A DNA stretch of 64,000 nucleotides from Actimicrobium sp. CCC2.4 (GTDB lineage: Bacteria > Pseudomonadota > Gammaproteobacteria > Burkholderiales > Burkholderiaceae_D): the NCBI RefSeq assembly GCF_034347385.1, contig NZ_CP133777.1, forward strand, positions 2,108,001 through 2,172,000. The letters run 5' to 3'. Made by a program: the position numbers and the translations under genes. The number at the start of each line of letters is the position of its first letter. Position 1 is the stretch's first letter. Below, piece by piece: positions 38,066 through 46,853 of this stretch. Under the pieces are notes generated by a model. It did not search any database. It was given only the letters and a program-made list of their open reading frames with translations, and was not told where the DNA came from.

Positions 38066-38974
38066 ATGACGGCCGCGATCCGCGACCAGCAATTCGCCAC
38101 GCTGGCCAATGGCACGCGCCTGCATTACGCCAGCGCCGGCCAGCCGGGTCAGCCGCTGATCCTGTTCGTGCATGGCTTCCCGGAATTCTGGGGCGAATGG
38201 ACAGCGCAGTTGCAGGAGTTCGACAGCACGCATTTTGCGGTCGCGCCGGATTTGCGCGGCTTTAACTTGTCGGACATGCCACCCGATCTATCGTCGTACA
38301 AGGCACGTCATATCGTCGACGACCTGCGTCTGCTGATCGGCCATCTCGGTTACGAGCAATGCATCCTGGTCGCGCATGACTGGGGCGGGGCGATTGCCTG
38401 GAACCTGGCGATCGCGCTGCCGCAGTTGCTGCATCAACTGGTGATCATCAATTCGCCGCATCCGTATCTGTTCATGCAGGCGCTGGCCAATGACGCACAT
38501 CAGAAGGCTTCTAGCGATTACATGAATTGGCTGCGCGCCGAAGGCTCTGAAGCGGCGCTGGAGAAAAACGACTTCGCTTTGCTTGACGGTTTTTTTAATG
38601 GCATGGGCCAGCCACCGGCGTTGTGGTTCGACGAGGCAACGCGTGAGCGTTATCACGCGTGCTGGCGGCGCGGCTTGCGCGGCGGCGTCAATTATTACCG
38701 TGCCTCGCCGCTGCATCCGCCGACCGATGATCATCCGGGTCCGCTGAAACTGGCGCTCGATCCGGCTGCCTTCCGCATCACGGTGCCGACGCGCGTGATC
38801 TGGGGCGAGACCGATTTTGCGTTGCCGAAAACACTGCTGGATGGTCTGGACCAGTTTGTCGATGACTTGCAGATCGAACGGGTCGCTGATGCATCGCACT
38901 GGATCGTTCATGAGCAGCCGGTGCTGGTCAATCGCTTGCTGCGGCAGTTTGTGGCGGAGATATCGATGCGATGA
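38066..38974 (+). CDS. Alpha/beta hydrolase, epoxide-hydrolase-like
   Basis: A 302-residue alpha/beta hydrolase. The oxyanion motif HGFPEFWGEW, the nucleophile elbow VAHDWGGAIAWNLA (Asp nucleophile) and the late His in ASHWIVHEQP fit epoxide hydrolases and related dehalogenases. The acid residue is in the GETDFALP strand. It closes the plus-strand cluster that starts with the thiolase, and could open an epoxide or hydrolyse a related intermediate. Confidence 0.9.
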   Translation: MTAAIRDQQFATLANGTRLHYASAGQPGQPLILFVHGFPEFWGEWTAQLQEFDSTHFAVAPDLRGFNLSDMPPDLSSYKARHIVDDLRLLIGHLGYEQCILVAHDWGGAIAWNLAIALPQLLHQLVIINSPHPYLFMQALANDAHQKASSDYMNWLRAEGSEAALEKNDFALLDGFFNGMGQPPALWFDEATRERYHACWRRGLRGGVNYYRASPLHPPTDDHPGPLKLALDPAAFRITVPTRVIWGETDFALPKTLLDGLDQFVDDLQIERVADASHWIVHEQPVLVNRLLRQFVAEISMR

Positions 38975-39052
38975 AGCAGGGTACTGTGGGGCAGTGAAGG
39001 CCGATCTTGGTACTATTGCCCACCTCAATAGAATCCCGGCCGGCTGCAGAGC

Positions 39053-40288
39053 ATGTTAAAAAAAATCCCCGTTGGCGAACTCCGGCCAGGCATGTATATC
39101 CACGAACTGTGCGTGTCGTGGCTGGACTCGCCGTTCTGGAAAAAATCATTCCTGCTGGAAGACGACGTGATGCTGGCGAAAGTGCACAAGAGCAGCATCG
39201 AGGAAGTCTGGATTGATACCGACAACGGCGATGACGTAGCGCTACCATTGCCAGTCGCCGCCGAAGCAATCGTTGCTCCACCCGTTCTGCCGATCAATGT
39301 CATGCCCGTTGCCTACCGCGACATCGAACGCGTGTCGATGGCCGATGAAGTCGACCGGGCGACCAGTATCGTCAACAAATCGCGCGAAGCCGTGGTGTCG
39401 ATGTTCAGCGAAGCACGCATGGGCAAGGCCATCGACGCCAGCAATGCGATGCCGCTGGTTGAAGAAATCGCCGCATCGATCATGCGTAATCCCGGTGCAC
39501 TGATCGGCCTGGCGCGACTCAAGACCGCCGATGATTACACCTACATGCATTCGGTCGCCGTCTGCGCGCTGATGATTGCGCTGGCCAGCCAGCTCAAGCT
39601 CGACGACGAGACCATCCGCGAACTCGGCCTGGCCGGCCTGCTGCACGACATCGGCAAGATGGCGGTGCCGATGACGATTTTGAACAAACCCGGCAAGCTC
39701 ACCGATGATGAATTCGTCTCGGTCAAGCAGCATCCTGCGGCGGGTCACGCGATGCTGCTGGCGGCCACCGGCATCGGTGCCATCGCCCTCGATGTCTGCC
39801 TGCATCACCACGAAAAAATGAACGGCAGCGGTTATCCGCATCGACTGGCAGGTGAGCAGATCAGCCTGTATGCGCGCATGGGAGCGGTCTGCGATGTCTA
39901 CGATGCGATCACTTCCAACCGGCCTTACAAGCAGGGCTGGTGCCCGTCGGAATCGCTGAGCAAGATGGCCGAATGGAGCGACGGGCATTTTGATCCGGTG
40001 GTGTTCCAGGCCTTCGTGCGCAGCATTGGTATTTACCCGGTCGGGACGCTGGTGCGGATGGAGTCGGGACGACTCGGCGTGGTGGTCGAACAGCAGGATG
40101 GCAAGTTGCTGTTACCGAAGGTGCGGGTGTTTTATTCGGCGACGACGATGGCCCACATTGCACCGGTGCTGCTGGACTTGGCCAGCGCTGACAGCAGCGA
40201 CAAGATCGTCGCCCGTGAAGAAGCCGGCAAATGGGGCCTGACCGACATCAATCGCTACTGGCTGGGCGACGACGCGGCCAAAGCCTGA
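39053..40288 (+). CDS. HD-GYP cyclic di-GMP phosphodiesterase with DUF3391
   Basis: A 411-residue cytoplasmic protein. Residues about 1-130 form DUF3391 (LKKIPVGELRPGMYIHELCVSWLDSPFW). The HD-GYP domain follows, with His198-Asp199 in LLHDIGKMAVP, HHHEKMNGSGYP with Gly260-Tyr261-Pro262, and the downstream ARMGAVCDVYDAITSNRPYK. All metal-site motifs are present, so hydrolysis of c-di-GMP is likely. It is monocistronic, 78 bases after the hydrolase gene and converging on a hypothetical gene. Confidence 0.95.
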   Translation: MLKKIPVGELRPGMYIHELCVSWLDSPFWKKSFLLEDDVMLAKVHKSSIEEVWIDTDNGDDVALPLPVAAEAIVAPPVLPINVMPVAYRDIERVSMADEVDRATSIVNKSREAVVSMFSEARMGKAIDASNAMPLVEEIAASIMRNPGALIGLARLKTADDYTYMHSVAVCALMIALASQLKLDDETIRELGLAGLLHDIGKMAVPMTILNKPGKLTDDEFVSVKQHPAAGHAMLLAATGIGAIALDVCLHHHEKMNGSGYPHRLAGEQISLYARMGAVCDVYDAITSNRPYKQGWCPSESLSKMAEWSDGHFDPVVFQAFVRSIGIYPVGTLVRMESGRLGVVVEQQDGKLLLPKVRVFYSATTMAHIAPVLLDLASADSSDKIVAREEAGKWGLTDINRYWLGDDAAKA

Positions 40289-40292
40289 GTCG

Positions 40293-40706
40293 TCACAGCA
40301 TCGGCATGCGCAGCAATGCCACGATCGGATCGCAGGTGGCGCTCTGGTAGGTCGACGCATCGGTCATGTCCCACTCGTCGTTCTTGCGATTCAACATTCC
40401 GGAAATAATCATGTCGCGCGCGAACTTGCGCCGGTCTGCCGCCGCCGAGGTCGACGAGCGTGACGCCGTCGCCAGCGCACGCACATCCATCACGCCGCTG
40501 GTTTTTCTCATTGTCTGCAGTGGTTCGGTCTGGCCGAGCGCAGCGATGAGGTTGTTGACTGCGTGCTCCAGCATGTCATGCGCTTCTTTCTGGATCGCGC
40601 GCAGGGCGGGGATTTTGGTGGGATCGGCGACCAGTTTGGCGAAGGCTTCGGGGTCGAAGGGGGCTTCGGCGGATGCTGGCTGGTCAGGGGCGTCGTCAGT
40701 GTCCAT
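40293..40706 (-). CDS. Unrecognised 137-residue protein
   Basis: No family is recognised. The start (MDTDDAPDQPASAEAPFDPEAF) is acidic and probably disordered; residues about 22-65 and 75-110 are predicted helical (KIPALRAIQKEAHDMLEHAVNNLIAAL; AAADRRKFARDMIISGMLNRKNDEW). AAGGA lies upstream of the ATG. It is the nearest minus-strand gene to the hairpin protein at 40794-41630 and lies 87 bases downstream of it, so the two may be cotranscribed. Confidence 0.6.
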   Translation of the reverse strand: MDTDDAPDQPASAEAPFDPEAFAKLVADPTKIPALRAIQKEAHDMLEHAVNNLIAALGQTEPLQTMRKTSGVMDVRALATASRSSTSAAADRRKFARDMIISGMLNRKNDEWDMTDASTYQSATCDPIVALLRMPML

Positions 40707-40793
40707 CGCGTGGTCCTTGGGGAATCAATTGGTTACGGGGGATGCTGTTGTGTTTTCGTTTGCGGGTGCGGCGATGATGGTGGTTGTAATTGG

Positions 40794-41630
40794 TCAGACC
40801 CTGGGTGGGTAGCCCTGTGGTGGTGGCCCGAATTCGGTCTCGGACTGTGCCGCTGGGTGTGCCTCGGGGCGTACCGGAAAACCGTTACCCGGATAATGGG
40901 GCTCAGGCTCACTGCCAACAGTGCTTCCGTGTTCAGCGTGATTCGATGGGTGGTTATTTCCCGCGTGTTGATCGTCTTCTTGATGCTCGACCTGGTTGCT
41001 GTGCTGGCTGCCTTTGCCACTCAACGCCTTGTGCATTCCCCAAGCTGCGGCTCCCGCTCCAAGTGCTCCTATTAGCAAAGGAGTATTCAATACCGCTCCA
41101 AGACAACCGATCGCGATGCCCATTACTGCAAGCGGATTCGTTGCGACGAAGAACCCCGCTGCGGCGGCTCCGCTGTAGAGGACTCCTTTTCCTATTGTTT
41201 TAAGCGGTACTTTTGCGAAAGCATTTCTTACTGCTAGTAGTCCTTTCTTCAATTTGCTTTGTGATGTTGGCGGGAGCCCGTCGACTGCGCTGGAAACTTG
41301 CTGCCCGGTGGAGGCTGGGGGGCTCATTGCTGCCATCTTTTCTTCCAGCTTGGTCAATCTTTCCTTCAACGCTGCATTTTCGTTGGATAGGGCGATATGC
41401 GATTCCGGCGTCATTGCAGCAGTCGCCTTAGCCGTAGGCTCCGCTGCGATCTGCGCTTCGGGTTCCGACTTCATCCCTGCAACTTTTGAAGCTACTGCGG
41501 AATCGAGTTTGAGATCTTCGCGAGTTAGTCGCACATCTTTTGGAGCCTCAAGCTCTTTAGGCTGTGGGCCTTTAAGTACCGCAAGATCACCTGCGAATCG
41601 GTTGTGACTTGTTGTGCTGTTAATTGGCAT
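40794..41630 (-). CDS. Hairpin-membrane protein with coiled coil and histidine-rich tail (paralogue-like set, member 1)
   Basis: A 278-residue protein of no known family. The first 75 residues are disordered, Glu/Ala/Pro-rich. Residues about 80-100 form a short coiled coil (SNENAALKERLTKLEEKM). A Ser/Pro linker and a basic amphipathic stretch (KLKKGLLAVRNAFAKVPLKTIGKG, about 125-148) precede a bilobed hydrophobic hairpin (about 150-200) with an Asn-Pro turn (FVATNPLAVMG). The tail is Gly/His/Pro-rich (HSNQVEHQEDDQHAGNNH). There is no signal peptide. The plan matches the proteins at 46854-47870 and 48051-48719. It could be a type III-secreted Inc- or translocator-like protein, but this is inference. 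Confidence 0.7.
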   Translation of the reverse strand: MPINSTTSHNRFAGDLAVLKGPQPKELEAPKDVRLTREDLKLDSAVASKVAGMKSEPEAQIAAEPTAKATAAMTPESHIALSNENAALKERLTKLEEKMAAMSPPASTGQQVSSAVDGLPPTSQSKLKKGLLAVRNAFAKVPLKTIGKGVLYSGAAAAGFFVATNPLAVMGIAIGCLGAVLNTPLLIGALGAGAAAWGMHKALSGKGSQHSNQVEHQEDDQHAGNNHPSNHAEHGSTVGSEPEPHYPGNGFPVRPEAHPAAQSETEFGPPPQGYPPRV

Positions 41631-41726
41631 CGGATGCTCTCAAAAAATGTCGTCGGATTCGACAGTGGTTCTCCTTTTTTGAGTAGCCATCTGCACTTGC
41701 AAAGTTCCACTCACTTCATTTAGCAG

Positions 41727-41762
41727 CGTAGGGTGCAATGCCCTACGGTTATTCACCCTACG
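41727..41762. repeat. REP-like palindrome, copy 3
   Basis: CGTAGGGTG (41727-41735) and CACCCTACG (41754-41762) are perfect inverted arms around AATGCCCTACGGTTATT-type loop sequence. One G of the inner ATTGCAC is missing compared with the other copies. It separates the hairpin-protein gene start from the sbcC 3' end. Confidence 0.75.
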
Positions 41763-41778
41763 ACTGCCGGCCTCCATC

Positions 41779-44700
41779 TCATCCCACCGCCACCCGACTG
41801 CTCCCGCCCGCGACCCGCTCCACCAGCACCCTGGTCGCAATCCGTTCCGTCATCTCCTGCACATGCGAAATCACGCCGACCTTGCGCCCCATCGCCTGCA
41901 AGCCATCAAGCGCATCCATTGCGACGCGTAGCGTGTCGGCGTCGAGGCTGCCGAAGCCTTCGTCGATGAACAGCGATTCGACCCGGACCCGGTTCGATGA
42001 CAGCGACGCCAATCCGAGCGCCAGTGCCAGCGAGACGAGGAAGGATTCGCCACCCGACAGCGAGTGCACCGAGCGCATGTCGTTGCCCATGTCCTGGTCG
42101 ATCACCATCAACGCCAGCGTGTCGCGGATGCGCTGCAGCCGGTAGCGTTTTGCGAGCGCGTGCAGGTGCCGATTTGCATAGCCGAGCAAGACATCGAGCG
42201 TGGTTTGCTGCGCATAGTTGCGCAGCTTCTTGCCATCGGCCGAACCGATCAGATCGCTTAACTGCGCCCATACGCGACAGGTGGCTTCCTGTCCGGCCAG
42301 CGCACCGAGCAGGTCGGCGGCTGTAAGCCGGCGTGCCTGATCCTGGCGCAGTGCGAGTTGCAGTTCGATGGCGCAGGCGTGGGACTGCTGGCGCTCGCCG
42401 GTGAGCGTTTGCAGCGCCAGTTGCACGCTGTCCGGCGATTCGCCGTCTTCGGCGGGCGGACGCTGCTGTGCGTGGGCCAGACCTTGTCCGGTCCGTTCGC
42501 GCAGCACGGCGGCGGTTTGCTGCACGGCGCTGTCGAGCGCATGCAGTGCGCTGCGCAGCCCGGCAATTTGCGCTGTCGATTGCGCCAGCAGGGTACGCAA
42601 TTGAATTGCGTCCAATACGATCTTGTCATCGAGATTGGCAAGCCACGCATCAAGGCAGGTCGCGGCAGACTGCGCTTCGTGCTCGTGGGCGGCGAGTTGC
42701 CGGCTGGCTTGCACGAGCGCTTCGGTGTGGCGGGCCAGTGCATGCCGGACGCTGTTGCTGGCGTCGGAAGCTTGCAGTAGGGCTGACTTCGCCGCGGTGA
42801 TCGCACCGGCGAGTCGTGATTCGATGTCGCGCACCGGCTGGCCATCGAACAGCAAGCGGCGCTCAGCCTGCAGCGCACTGATCGTTGCCGCACCGGTGTC
42901 GAAGACATTGCTGCAGCGTTGCTGCCCGGCGCAGGCGGTGCTCGCGGCAGTAGTCAGCGCTGCCAGTCCGGTTGTCAGTTCGGTGCACTGCGCGGCGAGC
43001 TGATCGCTGGCCGTGCGCCGGTCTTGCCACAATCGAACGGCGTCGCGGCAGCGGGCATGGAAGTCGTCCGGAGCGGCTTGCCATGCTGTGCGCCAGTCGG
43101 CTTGCGTGGCCGCGAGGACAGGTTCGAGCGGCGCTAACGCTTGATCCAGTCGATGCCGTGCGAGCGACAGTTGCGTGCCCGCGGTGTGCTGTCCGCCAAC
43201 GGTGGCGGCCAGCCGGGTGCCGGCGGCTTGCGCAGCGTCGTTGCAGAGTGCATGGGCGGTGAGCGCTTGTTCGAGCGATGTTTGTGCGGCGTCGCGGGCT
43301 TGTAGTGCGCGCTGGCCGGCCGTGTCCTGCATGTTAAGTGCAGCCAGTTCGCTATCCAGACCGGCGCGTTCGGTGCTGAGCCAGGTCGCCGGCTCCGCGC
43401 CGTTCAGCGCCAGCGCCACCGGATGGACCGACCAGTCGCGTTGCAGCTGGTCGTGCAGTTGTTGCAGTTGCTGCTGTTGCGGCGCGATGCCGGCCAGCTG
43501 CTGGCGATGTCCGCCGGCTTGCGCGGCGAGCGTTGCCTGCGCGTGCCGGGCTTGCTGGTGCTGCTCGCGGCAGACCGCGACATCGTCCTGCAGTTTTTCC
43601 AGCAGGGCGTGCAGTGGTCCGTTCGCCTGCACATAGGGATGGTCGGCCGCGCCGCAGACCGGGCAGGGCGCGTCGTCGACCAGCGCGTCGCGCAGACTTT
43701 CGACGCTGGCCGTGCAGGCTGCTTCGGCGTGCTTGAGTGATTGTTCGGCTTGCGCCATCGCCGCTGCCAGCGGCGCGCTGCGTGCCTCGGCCTGCGCGGC
43801 AGCAGCCTCGGCATCGATGGCGGCTTGCAGGCTGGCGCGGCACTGGGCATCGAGCTGCTGCAGGCGCGTCTGCTGTTCGGTCAGCGTGCGCCAGAGTTGG
43901 TCGCCGTCATGCCAGCGTTCGCGGCGCAGTTCGAGCTGATCCTTGCGTGCTTTCAGCGCGACCAGGTCGATGGCCGCGAGCTGCTGAACGGCTTGCTGGC
44001 GCAGGTGTCCGGCGTCAGCAAGCACTTGCGCGGCCTGCGCGAGGGCCGCAGCGGTGCTCGCCTGCACGGTGGTTTGCTGCGCGTGATCGGCGGCCAGCGT
44101 GGCCAGCAACTGTGCATTGAGCTTTACCTCGGCGTCGCTGCGCGTGGCTTGGCCGAGCAGCAAATCGCCGCGCGACCAGTCTTGCGCCAGCGCCTGCCAG
44201 GCGGCGTTTTGCTCCAGCCACAGTGCATGCGCCTGCTGCGCTTGCCGCGCGAGGGCTAGCTCGCCTTGCCGGGTCAGCGCTTGCCGTCCAGCCTGTTCGG
44301 CCACGCGGGTCGCTTCGGCCTGGGCTTGTCGGGCCAGTTCGTGCGGAGGCAGCAGCGTGTCGATGCGGGTATCTAGCACCTTGGCCTGGTCGAGCGCCGG
44401 CGCGGCGGCCTGCTGTGCCTGCTCGGCCGAGGCGAGGCCGGCTTGCGCCAGCGCCAGCGACGCGTCGGCACCGAGTCGCGCGAGCTCGGCCTGCTCCATC
44501 GCCGCGCGGCTGGCCGCGATCGCCAGCCGGTCCTGTTCGAGCGTGCGCGTCAGGCGGTCGATGTCATCGACCAGCGCCCGCGCCGGCTGTATCGTCTCGA
44601 GCAAGTGCAGTTCGGCGCGACGCGATGCCACCGCTTGCTGCGCCTCGTGATCCTGCTGCCATTGCGCTTGCGCCTGCTGTTCGGCCAGACGCAAGCGGTC

Positions 44701-45501
44701 GTGGTCCTGATACCAGCGCAGGCGCGTGGTCACGCCGGCGAGCTGCAGGTCCAGCGCGGCCAGCGCGACATCGGCAGCGGCGCTGTCGCCATCGAGCTGG
44801 CTGCGCGCTTCTTCGGACAGCGGGCGCTGGTCGGTCAGCCGGTCGGCCAGACGCTGCATGGCGGCTTGCTCGTCACGGTGGCGACCGAAGGCGCGCTGCG
44901 ACAGCGTGCTGTAGATCGCGCTGCCGGTCAGCGTTTCGAGCAGCTCGCCGCGTTCGTTGTCGTCGGCTTTCAGGAAGGCCGAGAATTCGTTTTGTGCCAG
45001 CAGCACGGCGCGCGTGAACTGCTCGAACGACAGGCCGATACGCACTGCGATTTCGGCCAGCACTTCCTTGTTGGTGCCGCCTAGCGGCTGCAGATCGGGC
45101 AGATGCAGCAGGGTCATCGTGGTTTTCTGCAGGCTGCCACTGGCCTTGCCGCGCGAGCGCCGCACGCTCCAGCGCGCGCGGTAGTGCTGGCCATCATTGC
45201 CAATGAAATCGACTTCGGCATGGCCTTCGGCACAGCCGCGCCGCAACAGATTGCGCGCATCCTGCTGCGTGACGGTGGCGTCGCCGACATCCGGCACGTT
45301 GCGGTTGCCGGCCTTGAACAGGCGTGGCGTGTCTTCGTACAGCGCCATGCACAAGGCATCGAGCAAGGTACTTTTGCCGGCGCCGGTCGGTCCCGAGATC
45401 GCAAACAGGCCGGCCGATTTCAGTGGCTCCTGCTCAAAATCAACTGCGAAGTCGCCAGCCAGCGAGGCCAGGTTGCGTCCGCGTATCGCGAGAATCTTCA
45501 T
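41779..45501 (-). CDS. sbcC: Exonuclease SbcC (Rad50-like)
   Basis: A 1240-residue SMC-like ATPase subunit of the SbcCD double-strand nuclease, which cuts hairpins and protein-blocked DNA ends. Walker A is GPTGAGKST (residues 37-45). A very long Ala/Gln-rich coiled coil is broken by the zinc-hook CPVCGAADHPY (about residue 612). The C-terminal signature LSGGESFLVSLALALGLA and Walker B SLFIDEGFGSLD complete the ATPase. It is longer than E. coli SbcC (1048), mainly in the coiled coils. The ATG overlaps the sbcD stop (ATGA). Confidence 0.95.
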   Translation of the reverse strand: MKILAIRGRNLASLAGDFAVDFEQEPLKSAGLFAISGPTGAGKSTLLDALCMALYEDTPRLFKAGNRNVPDVGDATVTQQDARNLLRRGCAEGHAEVDFIGNDGQHYRARWSVRRSRGKASGSLQKTTMTLLHLPDLQPLGGTNKEVLAEIAVRIGLSFEQFTRAVLLAQNEFSAFLKADDNERGELLETLTGSAIYSTLSQRAFGRHRDEQAAMQRLADRLTDQRPLSEEARSQLDGDSAAADVALAALDLQLAGVTTRLRWYQDHDRLRLAEQQAQAQWQQDHEAQQAVASRRAELHLLETIQPARALVDDIDRLTRTLEQDRLAIAASRAAMEQAELARLGADASLALAQAGLASAEQAQQAAAPALDQAKVLDTRIDTLLPPHELARQAQAEATRVAEQAGRQALTRQGELALARQAQQAHALWLEQNAAWQALAQDWSRGDLLLGQATRSDAEVKLNAQLLATLAADHAQQTTVQASTAAALAQAAQVLADAGHLRQQAVQQLAAIDLVALKARKDQLELRRERWHDGDQLWRTLTEQQTRLQQLDAQCRASLQAAIDAEAAAAQAEARSAPLAAAMAQAEQSLKHAEAACTASVESLRDALVDDAPCPVCGAADHPYVQANGPLHALLEKLQDDVAVCREQHQQARHAQATLAAQAGGHRQQLAGIAPQQQQLQQLHDQLQRDWSVHPVALALNGAEPATWLSTERAGLDSELAALNMQDTAGQRALQARDAAQTSLEQALTAHALCNDAAQAAGTRLAATVGGQHTAGTQLSLARHRLDQALAPLEPVLAATQADWRTAWQAAPDDFHARCRDAVRLWQDRRTASDQLAAQCTELTTGLAALTTAASTACAGQQRCSNVFDTGAATISALQAERRLLFDGQPVRDIESRLAGAITAAKSALLQASDASNSVRHALARHTEALVQASRQLAAHEHEAQSAATCLDAWLANLDDKIVLDAIQLRTLLAQSTAQIAGLRSALHALDSAVQQTAAVLRERTGQGLAHAQQRPPAEDGESPDSVQLALQTLTGERQQSHACAIELQLALRQDQARRLTAADLLGALAGQEATCRVWAQLSDLIGSADGKKLRNYAQQTTLDVLLGYANRHLHALAKRYRLQRIRDTLALMVIDQDMGNDMRSVHSLSGGESFLVSLALALGLASLSSNRVRVESLFIDEGFGSLDADTLRVAMDALDGLQAMGRKVGVISHVQEMTERIATRVLVERVAGGSSRVAVG

Positions 45502-46742
45502 GCGGCGTCTCCGGCGTTGTCGAGCAGCAGTTCGGCAAACGCGGCTTGCAGTTCGACGGGCGTGTCGGCGTCATATTTGTTGCGGTACAGACGATTGAAA
45601 ATATCCTCGGGTTGCAGCCGGTCGAGCTCATCGACCGACAAGGCCGGCGCGCCCGCCGTGGCCGACGCCGACAGGCTGGTGTCGATTCTGGCCAGGCGCA
45701 CCGGCTTGCCTTCAAGCGCGGCCTCGATGCACGCGCGCAAGCCCGGCTCGGGCGCATCAAGACGCACGCGCACTTCCAGATACGGCATGCGTTGCAAGTC
45801 GTCGGTGGCGGGCAGCTCGAGTGCAGCCAGCGCGACGAGGACGTCGGCCAGGGGTGCCGGTTGCTTCGGAATGCGCAGCAGCTCGACGGCACGCGGAATC
45901 AGTAAGGGCGTGATCGCGGCGACCGCTGCGCCATCGAGGTCTACCCGCAATACTTGATGCGGATAGCCGATCTCGGCAAAGGACATCGGCAGCGGACTGC
46001 CGCAATAGCGCAAGTGCTCCTGCTTGCCGACCCGCTGTGCCAGATGCAAATGCCCCAGTGCGGCATAGGCGATGGCCGGGTCGAAGATGCCGGCCGACAG
46101 CGCTTCGGCACCGCCGATGACGAGGCGGCGCTCGGAGTCTTCCGAGACTTCGCCGCCGACCATGTGACAGTGACCGAGCGCGATGATGGCCTGGCCGGGC
46201 TGGCGCAAAGTCAGTGCATGGTCGAGGACTTGCCGGTACAGCAGCGCGATGCCTGCCATGTAGGGGTCACCTTCGCCATCGCCGTCGATGCGCGGCACGT
46301 CGCCGGGACGCAGGAACGGAATCGCCAGGCACCATGCGGCGATGTCGCCGGCGCGGTTTTTCAGCGGCACGACGAGCTGCGCGATATCGATGCTGCCATC
46401 GGCATGGCGCGGTACGAAACCGGTGACGCTGGCGTCCAGACTGGCCAGCAGCGGGGCCGGCGCTTCGAGACGTCCCGGCGAATCATGGTTGCCGGCGATG
46501 AGGATGATGTTGAGGTGCGGGAGCCGGTGTTTGGCTTGCTGCAGGAAGCGGTATAGCTGCTTTTGCGAAGCGGCCGATGGGTTGGCGTTGTCGAAGATAT
46601 CGCCGCAAATCAGCAAGCCGTCGGCTTGCTCGGTCTCCAGCGTGTCGATCAGCCAGTCGAGGAAATGCTGATGTTCGGTGCCGCGTTCGAACTGATGCAG
46701 GGTCTGGCCCAGATGCCAGTCCGAGGTGTGGATGAAGCGCAA
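45498..46742 (-). CDS. sbcD: Exonuclease SbcD (Mre11-like)
   Basis: A 414-residue metallophosphoesterase, nuclease partner of SbcC. Metal-binding motifs are SDWHLG, GDIFDN, GNHDSPGRL, GHCHMVGG and GHLHLAQ. I choose a TTG start at 46742: it puts the usual RFIHTSDWHLG at the N-terminus, and AAGGA lies six bases upstream. An ATG 27 bases earlier is in frame but has no ribosome site. Its stop overlaps the sbcC start. Confidence 0.94.
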   Translation of the reverse strand: MRFIHTSDWHLGQTLHQFERGTEHQHFLDWLIDTLETEQADGLLICGDIFDNANPSAASQKQLYRFLQQAKHRLPHLNIILIAGNHDSPGRLEAPAPLLASLDASVTGFVPRHADGSIDIAQLVVPLKNRAGDIAAWCLAIPFLRPGDVPRIDGDGEGDPYMAGIALLYRQVLDHALTLRQPGQAIIALGHCHMVGGEVSEDSERRLVIGGAEALSAGIFDPAIAYAALGHLHLAQRVGKQEHLRYCGSPLPMSFAEIGYPHQVLRVDLDGAAVAAITPLLIPRAVELLRIPKQPAPLADVLVALAALELPATDDLQRMPYLEVRVRLDAPEPGLRACIEAALEGKPVRLARIDTSLSASATAGAPALSVDELDRLQPEDIFNRLYRNKYDADTPVELQAAFAELLLDNAGDAA

Positions 46743-46803
46743 GGTAAGTCCTTCTCGTCGCAAGCTCAACAGCGGCTGCGTCGGGGTGACTCAGCCGCGG
46801 CAG

Positions 46804-46809
46804 AGTATA
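46804..46809 (-). promoter_or_regulatory. Possible -10 box of sbcDC
   Basis: On the minus strand TATACT lies about 60 bases before the proposed sbcD start, in the short gap between sbcD and the next minus-strand gene. The -35 region is not clear. Confidence 0.3.
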
Positions 46810-46853
46810 CCGGTCCTTGCTGCTTGTGGACTACCGGAAGGAAGGTGGGGGGA

